Of a stretch of DNA of 64,000 bases, positions 9,051 through 17,428 are shown in pieces (within the stretch, counting starts at the first letter, position 1; every line of letters begins with the position of its first letter). The stretch spans positions 3,411,501-3,475,500 of the forward strand of contig NZ_CP036515.1 of assembly GCF_004323635.1 (NCBI RefSeq), in the 5' to 3' direction. The translations under genes and the position numbers were made by a program. The notes beneath the pieces are model-generated. The model had not been told where the DNA came from and ran no database searches. It worked only from the letters and a program-made list of their open reading frames with translations. This stretch comes from Lichenihabitans psoromatis. Lineage in GTDB: Bacteria; Pseudomonadota; Alphaproteobacteria; Rhizobiales; Beijerinckiaceae.

Positions 9051-10028
9051 TCACTTAAGCAAAGAACGGTTCACGATCAAACGCGGGTCGAGTGTTCCAT
9101 CGAAGGCGGCCAGCACATTGCGGACGGTCGCCTTGCCCATGTCGACCAGACAGTCGGCGGTGAGGGCCGCACAATGCGGGCTCAACACGATGTCCTCGCG
9201 GCCGAGCAGCGGATCATCGGCGGCCGGGGGCTCGCGGGCGAACACATCGAGCCCAGCGCCATGCAGGCGGCCGGCCTCAAGAGCCGACACCAACGCCGCC
9301 TCATCGATTAAACCGCCGCGCGCGGCGTTTATGAGAATCGAGTTGTCCTTCATTCGGGCCAGCGCGAGCACGTCGATGAGGTTGCGGGTCTTGTCTCCGA
9401 GCGGCACGTGCAGCGATACGACGTCGGCCTCTGCCAGAGCTTCGTGTAGAGTGTCGAAGAACCGCACGTCGGGAAAGCGTGCTCGATCCACGAACGGATC
9501 GTAAGCCGCGACCGACATGCCAAGAGCGCGGGCGCGGGCCGCGAATTCTTGGCCGATGCGGCCATAGCCAACGAGCAGCAGCGTCTTGCCCCGCAGCTCG
9601 AACGTCGATTTCCGACCGCGGATACCGAAATCGCCCGCCCGGACGGCGCGGTCAAACCGGATGCCGTTCTTGGCCACCGCCAGCATCAGGTACAAGGTAT
9701 GCTCTGCGACCGCGACGGCGTTCACGTCACCGATAATCGTTACTAGAATGCTGCGCTCAGTGCAGAAGGCAAGCGGTAAGTTGTCGTAGCCGACGCCGTG
9801 GCGCGAAATGATCTTGAGTTTATGGGCGCCCGTGAGCGCCTCTGCAGGCAGCGGCGCGTCCCGGATGGTAATTGCGTCGGCGTCGCCCACGTGCGCCGCG
9901 ATGTTGGTCGCGCTGGTGTCGGTCAGCACCTCGACCTCAATGTCGTCCCGCGCCGAGAACAGGTCCAGCGCCGGTTGGGCGATACGCTGGATGACGAGGA
10001 CCTTTTTGCGATTGTTCATGGGCTCCAT
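9051..10028 (-). CDS. D-isomer-specific 2-hydroxyacid dehydrogenase (SerA/hydroxypyruvate-reductase family)
   Basis: An NAD(P)H-dependent reductase of 2-oxoacids or dehydrogenase of D-2-hydroxyacids. The Rossmann motif GYGRIGQEFAARARALGM lies near residue 157, followed by HVPLGDKTRNLI, NAARGGLIDE near 240 (catalytic Arg and Glu region) and DVFAREPP with SPHCAALT (catalytic His) near 290. The length of 325 is normal for the family. ATG at 10028 is used; ATG at 10019 (MNNRKK) is possible. It is the last gene of the leftward operon started by the HisD-like gene, 19 bp after the SDR. It probably handles a C3-C6 hydroxyacid intermediate of that pathway. Confidence 0.9.
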   Translation of the reverse strand: MEPMNNRKKVLVIQRIAQPALDLFSARDDIEVEVLTDTSATNIAAHVGDADAITIRDAPLPAEALTGAHKLKIISRHGVGYDNLPLAFCTERSILVTIIGDVNAVAVAEHTLYLMLAVAKNGIRFDRAVRAGDFGIRGRKSTFELRGKTLLLVGYGRIGQEFAARARALGMSVAAYDPFVDRARFPDVRFFDTLHEALAEADVVSLHVPLGDKTRNLIDVLALARMKDNSILINAARGGLIDEAALVSALEAGRLHGAGLDVFAREPPAADDPLLGREDIVLSPHCAALTADCLVDMGKATVRNVLAAFDGTLDPRLIVNRSLLK

Positions 10029-10047
10029 CCGAACTTAAAACGGGAGA

Positions 10048-10821
10048 TCAGCTCGTGCTCGTCCAGCCGCCGTCGAGCATCAGGGCGGCGCCGGTCATTA
10101 GGGCTGAGGCCTCGGAGGCCAGGAACACGACCCCGCCCATAATGTCGTCTAAGCGCCCCATGCGGCCGAGCTTAATCTTGGCAAGCGCAAAGGCCCGAAA
10201 ATCTGCGTCAGCCAGGAACGGGGCGGTAAGCGGTGTTTCGATGAAGGTCGGGCATAGGCTGTTAACCCGGATCCCCTTGGGGCCGAGCTCGGCCGCCATC
10301 GCCTTGGTAAGACCTTCGATGGCGTGTTTTGTGGCGCAATAGACCGTCCGGCCGGGACCGCCCACATGTCCCATCTGCGACGACATGTTGATGATTGAGC
10401 CATGGCGCCCGGCCTCGACCATGTGGCGCGCCACGGCCTGCGCCACGAAGAACGCCGCTCTGACATTGAGCGCGAACACGGCGTCATAGTCGCCTGCTGA
10501 CACATTCAGGAACGGTGCCGGCCGGTTCGTGCCCGCGTTGTTTACGAGGATGTCGAAGGGGCCCACCGCGCCGAGCACGGCCGCGCAACGGTCGCGGTCG
10601 CCGACGTCTAGCGTTACGGTCTCCGCCGTGCCGCCACGCCGCTCGATCTCCTGCGCCACGGCCTCGATCTCAGTCGTCGTCCGGCTCACGAGGGTAACGA
10701 CCGCGCCGGCATCTGCGAGGGCGAGTGCCGCCGCGAGCCCCAGGCCGCGACCGGCTCCGGTCACGACCGCGCTGCGGCCATCCAGCCGCAGCGATGGCGT
10801 GCGGGGATAAGCCTCGCTCAT
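10048..10821 (-). CDS. Short-chain dehydrogenase/reductase (classical SDR)
   Basis: The cofactor motif TGAGRGLGLA lies near residue 19, NNAG near 96, and the catalytic Ser-Tyr-Lys set is present (SSQMGHVGG, YCATKHA). The C-terminal PTFIETPLT and LMLDGGW are typical of 3-oxoacyl-ACP-reductase/gluconate-5-dehydrogenase-like SDRs. ATG at 10821 follows the stop of the HisD-like gene by 4 bp; the frame is open to 10905 but that overlaps the neighbour. It probably oxidises a hydroxyl group of the pathway substrate; the true substrate is not readable. Confidence 0.88.
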   Translation of the reverse strand: MSEAYPRTPSLRLDGRSAVVTGAGRGLGLAAALALADAGAVVTLVSRTTTEIEAVAQEIERRGGTAETVTLDVGDRDRCAAVLGAVGPFDILVNNAGTNRPAPFLNVSAGDYDAVFALNVRAAFFVAQAVARHMVEAGRHGSIINMSSQMGHVGGPGRTVYCATKHAIEGLTKAMAAELGPKGIRVNSLCPTFIETPLTAPFLADADFRAFALAKIKLGRMGRLDDIMGGVVFLASEASALMTGAALMLDGGWTSTS

Positions 10822-10825
10822 CGGC

Positions 10826-12139
10826 TCACCGGGCATCGACGGCGGAGTAGGGCTCGACATTGCGGCGGCCATAGCGCCGAACCCGGACGTTGGCCTGCTC
10901 GCCATGGCCCGAAAACCCCTCGAGCGCGCAGAGCCGCGAGCAGACCTCGCCTAGGCGCGCCGACGCCTCGTCGGTCTCGACCCTCTGGTAGGTGCAGGTC
11001 TTCAGGAACTTACCGACCCAGAGTCCGCCCGTGTAGCGCGCGGCCTTCATGGTCGGCAAGGTGTGGTTGGTGCCGATGACCTTGTCGCCGTAGGCCACGT
11101 TGGTGCGGGGGCCGAGGAACAGCGCGCCGTAGTTCGACATGTTGTCGAGAAACCAGCCATCGCGGTCGGTCATCACCTGCACGTGCTCGGAGGCGATGTC
11201 GTCGGCGACCGCAAGCATTTCGTCGTAGTCGCGCGCAACAATCACCTGACCGTAATCGGCCCAAGCCTTGGCCGCCACCGCGGCGGTCGGCATGATAGTG
11301 AGGAGACGCTCGATCTGCTCAATCGTGGCGCGACCCAGCTTCTCCGAGACGGTGAGCAGGATGGCGGGCGAGTTGGGTCCGTGCTCCGCCTGCCCCAGCA
11401 GGTCGATGGCGCAAATCTCGCCATCCACCGAGTCGTCAGCGATGACCAGGGTTTCGGTCGGGCCGGCCAGAAGATCGATCCCGACGTGTCCGAAGGTCTG
11501 GCGCTTGGCTTCGGCCACATAGGCATTGCCCGGGCCGACCAGCATGTCGACCGGCGCGATCGTGGCGGTGCCAAGCGCCATGGCGCCGATCGCCTGGATA
11601 CCGCCGAGCACGTAGATCTCATCGGCACCGGCGAGGTGCTGGGCCGCCACGATGGCCGGCGCCGGCTCGCCCCGGTAGGGCGGCGCGCAGGTGATCACGC
11701 GGGCGACGCCTGCCACCTTGGCGGTGATGACCGACATGTGAGCCGATGCCAGCAGCGGATATTTGCCGCCCGGCACGTAGCAGCCGACCGAGCGCATCGG
11801 TACGTTCTTGTGACCTAAGAATACGCCCGGCAGCGTCTCGGTCTCGACATCGCGCAGGGCGGAGCGCTGCACCTGGGCGAAGTTGCGAACCTGGCTTTGA
11901 GCAAATCGGATGTCGTCCAGCGCCTGGCCGGACAGCCGGGAAAGGCAGGACTCGATCTCCCGCTCGCTCAGGCGAAAGCTTGCCGGATTCCAGCCGTCGA
12001 ACTTGACCGACATGGCCCGGACCGCCTCTTCGCCGCGCTCCTCTATATCGGTAAGGGCGGCTTCGACGACCGTGCGCACCTGCCGGTCGGCCGCGCGAGC
12101 CTGCTGCACGTCCATCCCCCGCTTGAGCCACTCCGCCAT
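10826..12139 (-). CDS. Histidinol-dehydrogenase-fold enzyme, HpsN (sulfopropanediol 3-dehydrogenase)-like, not biosynthetic HisD
   Basis: A zinc-dependent, NAD-linked alcohol-to-acid dehydrogenase fold of 437 residues. The equivalents of the HisD zinc ligands and catalytic pair are all there: QAEH (Gln and His), SEHVQVMT (Glu-His), [13 protein letters not shown] (Asp) and EGFSGHGEQ (His). The stretch TNHTLPT...[13 protein letters not shown] replaces the 'PNHVLPT...' form of true HisD and is, as I know it, the mark of the HpsN-like catabolic branch. ATG at 12139 is taken; the frame continues to 12184. It heads an operon with an SDR and a hydroxyacid dehydrogenase and diverges from an IclR gene. 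No sulfolyase genes are present, so sulfopropanediol as substrate is unproven. Confidence 0.85.
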   Translation of the reverse strand: MAEWLKRGMDVQQARAADRQVRTVVEAALTDIEERGEEAVRAMSVKFDGWNPASFRLSEREIESCLSRLSGQALDDIRFAQSQVRNFAQVQRSALRDVETETLPGVFLGHKNVPMRSVGCYVPGGKYPLLASAHMSVITAKVAGVARVITCAPPYRGEPAPAIVAAQHLAGADEIYVLGGIQAIGAMALGTATIAPVDMLVGPGNAYVAEAKRQTFGHVGIDLLAGPTETLVIADDSVDGEICAIDLLGQAEHGPNSPAILLTVSEKLGRATIEQIERLLTIMPTAAVAAKAWADYGQVIVARDYDEMLAVADDIASEHVQVMTDRDGWFLDNMSNYGALFLGPRTNVAYGDKVIGTNHTLPTMKAARYTGGLWVGKFLKTCTYQRVETDEASARLGEVCSRLCALEGFSGHGEQANVRVRRYGRRNVEPYSAVDAR

Positions 12140-12207
12140 GCCGCGATCTCCCCGTTCGCCTCTCGAAACAAAAAAAAATGGCACGGCTTGACCACGACGT
12201 CAATTTT

Positions 12208-12223
12208 TCGCACATTTGTGCGA
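12208..12223. promoter_or_regulatory. Perfect palindrome between divergent operons, candidate IclR operator
   Basis: TCGCACATTTGTGCGA has two perfect 7-bp arms around TT. It is followed at 12220-12230 by a second small palindrome, GCGATAATCGC. The site lies between the HisD-like start (12139) and the IclR start (12246), where an autoregulating IclR protein would be expected to bind. Confidence 0.6.
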
Positions 12224-12245
12224 TAATCGCGCAAAAGGAGTTTGC

Positions 12246-13043
12246 ATGTTGAAACCGCAGATTGCCAAGCCGGACTTTTCGCAAACGCTGGCGCGCGGAC
12301 TCGATCTTCTCGGCGCTTTGTCTGACTCGGCCGCGTCGCTTTCGGTCAGCCAGGCCGCCGAACGGGTAGGGATCAGTCGGGCCGCCGCCCGGCGTCTGCT
12401 ACTAACCTTGCGCGAACTCGGCTATGTCCGGTCGGACGGCACGCTGTTTTGGCTAACCGCGCACGTTCTCCAGCTAGGCGCGGGCCTTATCCGCAGTGGC
12501 GGAGTGTGGGCCAGCGTAGCGCCGTATGTGATCGATATCGCGGACCGGTTAAACGAGCCCTGCTCGGTCTCCGTCCTCGACGGACCGGATACCCTGTTCG
12601 TCTGCCGCGACGCGACGCGACGAATATTCACGACCCGCCTTGGTGTCGGCGACCGCTTGCCGGCGCACTGCTCGGCGAGCGGCAAGACGCTGCTGGCCTG
12701 TCTGCCGGAGCCTGACCTCGACCGGGTCCTGGCGCTGCGGCCGCTGGTCGCCCGTGCGCCGGCCTCGATCACCGATCCGGTGCGGTTGCGCAGCGAACTT
12801 GGCTTTACCCGCGTGCGCGGCTACGGATTGGCCATTGACGAGATGGAGGACGGTACGCTGTCGGTTGCGGTTCCGCTGCGCGATCGGGACGGCCAGGTGA
12901 TCGCCGCCATGAGCGTCGCCTCGCACCGAATGCGTCGCACGCCGGCCGACCTGCAGGGCTCGTTGCTCGACGACCTTCGCCTGGCCGCGCAGCAGGTCGA
13001 GCGCGTGATCGAAAGCTTTGGAGATCGGGGCTGGGTGCCCTGA
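12246..13043 (+). CDS. IclR-family transcriptional regulator
   Basis: The N-terminal winged helix (SQTLARGLDLLGALSDSAA, LSVSQAAERVGISRAAARRL, LLTLRELGYVRS) is followed by the IclR effector domain with LPAHCSASGKTLLACL near residue 145, and YGLAIDEMEDGTLSVAVPL near 198. ATG at 12246 has AAAGGAG at an ideal distance (12234-12240). It diverges from the HisD-like operon and is followed after 41 bp by the M24 gene on the same strand. It most likely senses the substrate or an intermediate of this catabolic locus and controls both directions through the palindrome upstream. Confidence 0.93.
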   Translation: MLKPQIAKPDFSQTLARGLDLLGALSDSAASLSVSQAAERVGISRAAARRLLLTLRELGYVRSDGTLFWLTAHVLQLGAGLIRSGGVWASVAPYVIDIADRLNEPCSVSVLDGPDTLFVCRDATRRIFTTRLGVGDRLPAHCSASGKTLLACLPEPDLDRVLALRPLVARAPASITDPVRLRSELGFTRVRGYGLAIDEMEDGTLSVAVPLRDRDGQVIAAMSVASHRMRRTPADLQGSLLDDLRLAAQQVERVIESFGDRGWVP

Positions 13044-13084
13044 CCAGCGAAGTGCTGGAAAAGCCGGCGGAAAGGGGACGATAG

Positions 13085-14290
13085 ATGACGATGGAATCGG
13101 TCGAGGAACAGCCAATCGTGGCGGCGCGGCTCCCTGACGTGCCGTTTGATGCCGCCCGGCTTGACGGACTGCTGGACGATGCCGGGCTCGATGCAGTGTT
13201 GGTGACGTCCAAGCACAACATCCAGTACATGCTGGGTGGCTATCGCTACTTCTTCTACGCCAACATGGATGCGCACGGCTTGAGCCGCTACTTGCCGTGC
13301 CTCGTTTACGTCAAGGGACGATCCCGCGAGGCGACCTATATCGCCAGCCCCATGGAGGACCACGAGCGCGAGCTCGGCAAGTTCTGGGTCGACAGCACCC
13401 ATTTCAACAACATGACCTCGCGGCAGACAGCCGCGACCGCGGTTTCGACCCTGCGTCACTGCGCCCCTCGGGCGCGGCGCATAGGCATCGAGACGAGCTT
13501 TCTGCCGGTGGACGCCTACGAGGTGCTTCGCGACGGCTTGCCCGGCGTATCCTTAGAGTCGGCCACGCTGCCCTTGGAATTGCTCCGGGCAGTCAAGACA
13601 CAGGCAGAGCTGACTAAGCTAGAAGATGCGTCGACCAAAGTTGTCGAGGCTATGCTTGCCGTGATCGGACAGCACGGGAAGGGTGCCACCAAGGCGAACA
13701 TCGCGGAGGCGCTCCGCTACGAGGAGACCGTGCGCGGCGTCACGTTCGACTATTGTTTGATCACCATGGGGCAGTCGTTCAACCGCGCCCCGTCGGGGCA
13801 GGCGTGGCGGGAGGGGGAAGTCCTGTCGCTCGATTCCGGCGGCAACATCGGCGGCTACATCGGCGATCTCTGCCGCATGGCGATCCTGGGCGAGCCCGAC
13901 GCGGAACTTGAGGATCTGCTGGCGGAGATCAACGCCATCCAGATGGCGGCCCGCGGACCAGTGCTCGCAGGGGCGCGGGGCGGTGACGTTTTCGCGGCCC
14001 CCGAGGCAATGCTGGCGCGCTCGCCCCATCGCGAGCGGCTCGATTTCGTGGCGCACGGGATGGGCATCGTCAGCCACGAGGCCCCTTGGCTGACGGGGCG
14101 ATCCGCGGTGCCTTACGAGGCCTATCATGCCAACAGGCCGCTCGAGGCCGGGATGGTTCTGTCCATCGAGACCACGCTACTTCATCCCCGCCGTGGCTTT
14201 ATCAAGCTCGAGGATACGGTGGCCGTCACCGAGACTGGCTGGACTGCCTTCGGAGACGCCGGCCGGGGTTGGAACAGTGTGGGCGGCTGA
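13085..14290 (+). CDS. M24-family metallopeptidase-fold enzyme (Xaa-Pro dipeptidase/creatinase-like)
   Basis: The N-terminal creatinase-type domain (TSKHNIQYMLGGYRYFFYAN) precedes a pita-bread domain. The five metal ligands of true M24 peptidases can be traced: Asp in LSLDSGGN, Asp in YIGDLCR, His in AHGMGIVSHE, Glu in LSIETTL and Glu in KLEDT. The 401-residue length is usual. Unlike the creatinase at 2867-4081 it keeps a complete metal set, so it is probably a real hydrolase of an X-Pro-like or amide bond. It is co-oriented with the IclR gene, 41 bp after it, so substrate and regulator may be linked. Confidence 0.85.
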   Translation: MTMESVEEQPIVAARLPDVPFDAARLDGLLDDAGLDAVLVTSKHNIQYMLGGYRYFFYANMDAHGLSRYLPCLVYVKGRSREATYIASPMEDHERELGKFWVDSTHFNNMTSRQTAATAVSTLRHCAPRARRIGIETSFLPVDAYEVLRDGLPGVSLESATLPLELLRAVKTQAELTKLEDASTKVVEAMLAVIGQHGKGATKANIAEALRYEETVRGVTFDYCLITMGQSFNRAPSGQAWREGEVLSLDSGGNIGGYIGDLCRMAILGEPDAELEDLLAEINAIQMAARGPVLAGARGGDVFAAPEAMLARSPHRERLDFVAHGMGIVSHEAPWLTGRSAVPYEAYHANRPLEAGMVLSIETTLLHPRRGFIKLEDTVAVTETGWTAFGDAGRGWNSVGG

Positions 14291-14359
14291 TCCGCGCGGG
14301 GCCGCCCTCAGAAGGCGCCCCCCTTGCGGGGCAGCCCTCCTGAGGAGCGGGATGCACGC

Positions 14360-15394
14360 TTAGAAGTTATATTTTTCTATATTATCCTTGTTAAAAACCA
14401 GCGGCGGCCCGAGTAAGATCTCGTCCTTCGCGGTGAACTTGAGGTCGCCGAGGCGCCCGGCTTTCACCACTCCCTTGGCCGGATCGAGCGTGCCGTCCAG
14501 CTGTGCCTTGGTAATGAAGAGGGCCGCATAGCCGATATCGACCGGACTCCAAAGCACCGCTTCCTTAATGACACTGTCTTTGATGTAGGGTCGGATCGAG
14601 TTGGGAACGCCAATTCCGGCGATGGTAATTTTGCCGGACAACCCGAGCTGCTTTACCGCCTCGGCCACGCTGACCTCGGCGATGCCGTCCACCGTAAACA
14701 CGCCCTTGGTTTCGGGGTTGGCGCGCAGGTAATTGAGGGTGATGTTCTTGCCCTTTTCGATGTCCTGTTCGCCAAGTAGCGTCGTCTTGATGTGCATGTC
14801 GGGGTATTTTCTCGCCACGGTCTCCGTGATGGCCTTCATCCAGGCCAGCATGTTCGAGGCCGTCAGCGAGCCGGTCACCATCAGAAAGTCGCCCGAGGTC
14901 CCGGCCCCCTTGGCCATAATGTCGGCTATAGTCTCGCCGATGGCGGCGTAGGACGCTTGGTTTAGGAACACCTGACGGGCCTCGGACTTAACGTCCGCGT
15001 CCCAGGTGTTAACCTTTATGCCTTTCTGCTGGGCGCGCATTAGCGACGGCGCGAGTGCGGTGGGATCGAGCGCGCAGATCGAGATCGCATCGACTCGGCT
15101 CCGGATCAGACGATCGACGATGTCGACCTGGCCGGCGACATTGGCATCCACGGGCCCATTGTACTGGACCGTCAGGCCGAGTTCCTTGCCGGCTTCCTGC
15201 GCGCCCTGGTTCGCGGACACGAAATAGGGATCGCTCGTGAATTTCGGCACGAAGGCGACCGTTTGGCCGGCCGCCAACGCGGGCCCGCTCAGCAGGCCAG
15301 AGGTGCCGGCGAGCAGGCCGCCGCCGATGCCGATCATGGCTTGGCGGCGCGTGGGATAGAGAAGCCCGGACGGGCGTCGTTCGTCGTTTGACAC
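14360..15394 (-). CDS. Periplasmic sugar-binding protein of an ABC importer (RhaS/LsrB/RbsB-like)
   Basis: The start is GTG 15394 with GGAGGA 7 bp upstream. An N-terminal export signal with an arginine pair (TRRQAMIGIGGGLLAG, then PALA) directs it to the periplasm, possibly by the Tat route. The mature part has the type I binding fold: FVPKFTSDPYFVSANQGAQE near residue 55, VDAISICALDPTALAP near 115, IAGIGVPNSIRPYIKD near 265. It is the last gene of the leftward ABC operon, about 90 bp after the second permease. The ligand is a sugar or polyol-like molecule by family; exact ligand unknown. Confidence 0.88.
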   Translation of the reverse strand: MSNDERRPSGLLYPTRRQAMIGIGGGLLAGTSGLLSGPALAAGQTVAFVPKFTSDPYFVSANQGAQEAGKELGLTVQYNGPVDANVAGQVDIVDRLIRSRVDAISICALDPTALAPSLMRAQQKGIKVNTWDADVKSEARQVFLNQASYAAIGETIADIMAKGAGTSGDFLMVTGSLTASNMLAWMKAITETVARKYPDMHIKTTLLGEQDIEKGKNITLNYLRANPETKGVFTVDGIAEVSVAEAVKQLGLSGKITIAGIGVPNSIRPYIKDSVIKEAVLWSPVDIGYAALFITKAQLDGTLDPAKGVVKAGRLGDLKFTAKDEILLGPPLVFNKDNIEKYNF

Positions 15395-15485
15395 TGAATG
15401 TCCTCCCCAAAACAATGTTGTCCGGTCGAAGCTGCCGGATCGGCGGCCCGCCTAGGCGGCGGGATCTTGTGAGCCGTGCGCCGCC

Positions 15486-16475
15486 TCAGCGGGGCGCGCG
15501 ACGGAAAAACTCGTTAGCCAGCACACCGAGGATTAGGAAGGCGCCCACGATGACGAGCCCCCAATCATTGCGCACGCCGGCAGAGACCAGCCCGTCCTGC
15601 AGGTATGCCAGCACCAAGACACCCAGCACTGTTCCCGGGATGGTGCCGGCACCGCCCGTGATCTTGGTGCCGCCCAGTACCACCATCGCGATGACCGGCA
15701 GTTCCAGCCCCAACGAGGCATTGGCGCGCGCCGTTGAAACCCGGGCCGTCTGAATAATGGCCGCGACGGAGACGAGGCCGCCCATCAGGCCATAGATAGC
15801 GAGCTTTACGCGTTCGACCGGAACGCCAGAGAAGCGGGTTGCGAGTTCGTTCGCGCCGATGCCGTAGACCCTGCGCCCGAAGGTGGTGCGATCGAGGAGC
15901 AGCCAGCACGCCAGGGCCGCGACCACGAGGGCGGGTAATTGCGCCGGCACCAGGCCGCCCGCGATGTATGACTGCCCGATGCTGGCGAACCAGGGCGGGA
16001 AATCCGACACCGCCGCCGCGTTTGAGATGGCGTAGGCCGCACCGCGGTAGATCGCCATGGTAGCGAGCGTCACAACGAATGGGTGTAGGCCCAGATAGGC
16101 CACGGCCGCGCCGTTGACGAGGCCGCCCGCGATCCCCGTCGCGACCCCGAGCAGCATGGCGGCTGGAAGCGGAAGCCCGGCCTGATAGGAGAGTCCCATA
16201 ACGACCGACACGAGGGCCAGTAGCGAAGCGATAGAGAGATCTATGCCTCCCGACACAATCACGAAGGTCATGCCGAGCGCCAGTATGCCGGTCTCAATAA
16301 AGGTGCGCGAGGTGTCGAGCAGGCTGCTCGGGTCGAGGTAGCCCGGAACGAGCACACCCAGTCCGGAGAGTTCAACGACGAGTAAGAGGGCTAGCCCGTG
16401 GGTCCGAGTGAAGACGAAGCGCCGTGGCGGTGGTGCCTCGACGGGTGCGGTGAGGCGAGTCGTGGGCTGGCTCAC
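15486..16475 (-). CDS. ABC sugar importer permease (RbsC/LsrD-like), second subunit
   Basis: A membrane protein of about 329 residues with eight to ten hydrophobic segments. The family motifs IVSGGIDLSIASLLALVSV (near residue 70) and VIAMVVLGGTKITGGAGTIP (near 245) are present. GTG at 16475 is chosen because GGAGG lies 6 bp upstream and because it overlaps the previous gene by 4 bp; the open frame extends to 16691 inside that gene and is not coding there. It forms a heterodimeric channel with the adjacent permease. Confidence 0.9.
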   Translation of the reverse strand: MSQPTTRLTAPVEAPPPRRFVFTRTHGLALLLVVELSGLGVLVPGYLDPSSLLDTSRTFIETGILALGMTFVIVSGGIDLSIASLLALVSVVMGLSYQAGLPLPAAMLLGVATGIAGGLVNGAAVAYLGLHPFVVTLATMAIYRGAAYAISNAAAVSDFPPWFASIGQSYIAGGLVPAQLPALVVAALACWLLLDRTTFGRRVYGIGANELATRFSGVPVERVKLAIYGLMGGLVSVAAIIQTARVSTARANASLGLELPVIAMVVLGGTKITGGAGTIPGTVLGVLVLAYLQDGLVSAGVRNDWGLVIVGAFLILGVLANEFFRRAPR

Positions 16476-17428
16476 GAAAGCCTCCTTGAAGCGCGAAACC
16501 GCAGGGCGTCGACCGAGATCGCGAGCAGGATCAAAAGGCCTAAGACCAGTTGCTCGAACGTACCCGGGACGCTGTTCAGCGTAAGCGCGTTCAGGATCAC
16601 GCCGACCAGTACGGCACCGATCACTGGGGCGACGGTGGAACCGCGCCCGCCTGTAATGCTGGTGCCGCCCAGCACGACTGCCGCAATGCATTGTAGCTCA
16701 AATCCGGTCGCGGCGGTCGCTTGGATCTCGCCGATCTGGCCCGCAAAGATCGCGCTGGCAAGGCCGCAGCCCAGGCCCGTGGCGAGGAAGCAGCGGAACT
16801 TCACGAAACCCGCCCGCAGCCCGACCGCGTCGGCGGCCCGGCGGTTGCTGCCGACGGCCAGGATGTCGCGACCCCATTCAGTATTGCGATTGACGAGGTC
16901 GAAGAGAACGAAGACGAGGACCAGACCGACAATAGGCGCGCGCAGGCCTGCGATACTGCCGAGCCCGAAGGCGCGGATTCCGTCGGGGACCAGCAGCACG
17001 CCGTTTGCCCCGATCAGCAGAACCACGCCGCGCAAGGCGAGCAGCATGCCGAGCGTTGCGATGATAGAGGGGACGCGGCCTACAGTGACGATCGCTCCGT
17101 TAAGCGCGCCGACCCCGAGACCCACCCCCAGGGCTGCAAGCAGCGGCAGGACCGGGTTCGCCATGAGGTGGCCCACGCTCGCATAAGTAAAGGCGCAGGC
17201 CGCCAGCAACGAGCCGATCGACACGTCGATCTCGCCGGACAGGATCACCTGGTTGAGCGCGAGCGAGACTATGCCTACAACCGCGACCTGGCTGATGATG
17301 TTGAGGAGGTTGGCGCTCGACCAGAAGCCCGGAGTGGTCAGGCCGAGCAGAAGCGAGACCACCACTAAAAACGCGATGGGAGCGGCCTCGGGCCGCTTGA
17401 CGGCGCGATCGACCCAGGGCGCGGTCAA
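16472..17428 (-). CDS. ABC sugar importer permease (RbsC/LsrC-like), first subunit
   Basis: The 318-residue protein has an array of hydrophobic helices, ILSGEIDVSIGSLLAACAF near residue 65 and CIAAVVLGGTSITGGRGSTV near residue 230, which mark BPD_transp_2 permeases. It overlaps the ATPase gene by ATGA (17425-17428) and the next permease by GTGA (16472-16475), so ATPase and both permeases are translationally coupled. Two distinct permease genes rather than one homodimeric RbsC recall the rhamnose and autoinducer-2 importers. Confidence 0.9.
   Translation of the reverse strand: MTAPWVDRAVKRPEAAPIAFLVVVSLLLGLTTPGFWSSANLLNIISQVAVVGIVSLALNQVILSGEIDVSIGSLLAACAFTYASVGHLMANPVLPLLAALGVGLGVGALNGAIVTVGRVPSIIATLGMLLALRGVVLLIGANGVLLVPDGIRAFGLGSIAGLRAPIVGLVLVFVLFDLVNRNTEWGRDILAVGSNRRAADAVGLRAGFVKFRCFLATGLGCGLASAIFAGQIGEIQATAATGFELQCIAAVVLGGTSITGGRGSTVAPVIGAVLVGVILNALTLNSVPGTFEQLVLGLLILLAISVDALRFRASRRLS

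Noticed and set aside
10826..12139. Biosynthetic histidinol dehydrogenase (hisD)
   Set aside because: The zinc ligands fit, but TNHTLPT and [13 protein letters not shown] belong to the HpsN-like branch, and there are no other his genes.
13085..14290. Second creatinase
   Set aside because: It has the complete M24 metal ligand set and lacks the creatinase-specific strings found in the gene at 2867-4081.
14291..14359. Rho-independent terminator between the convergent M24 and binding-protein genes
   Set aside because: Several GC-rich inverted segments are present, but no single stem with a T-run stands out.
15486..16691. Long N-terminal extension of the second permease (to 16691)
   Set aside because: It lies inside the first permease gene in another frame; GTG 16475 with GGAGG and a 4-bp overlap is a better start.
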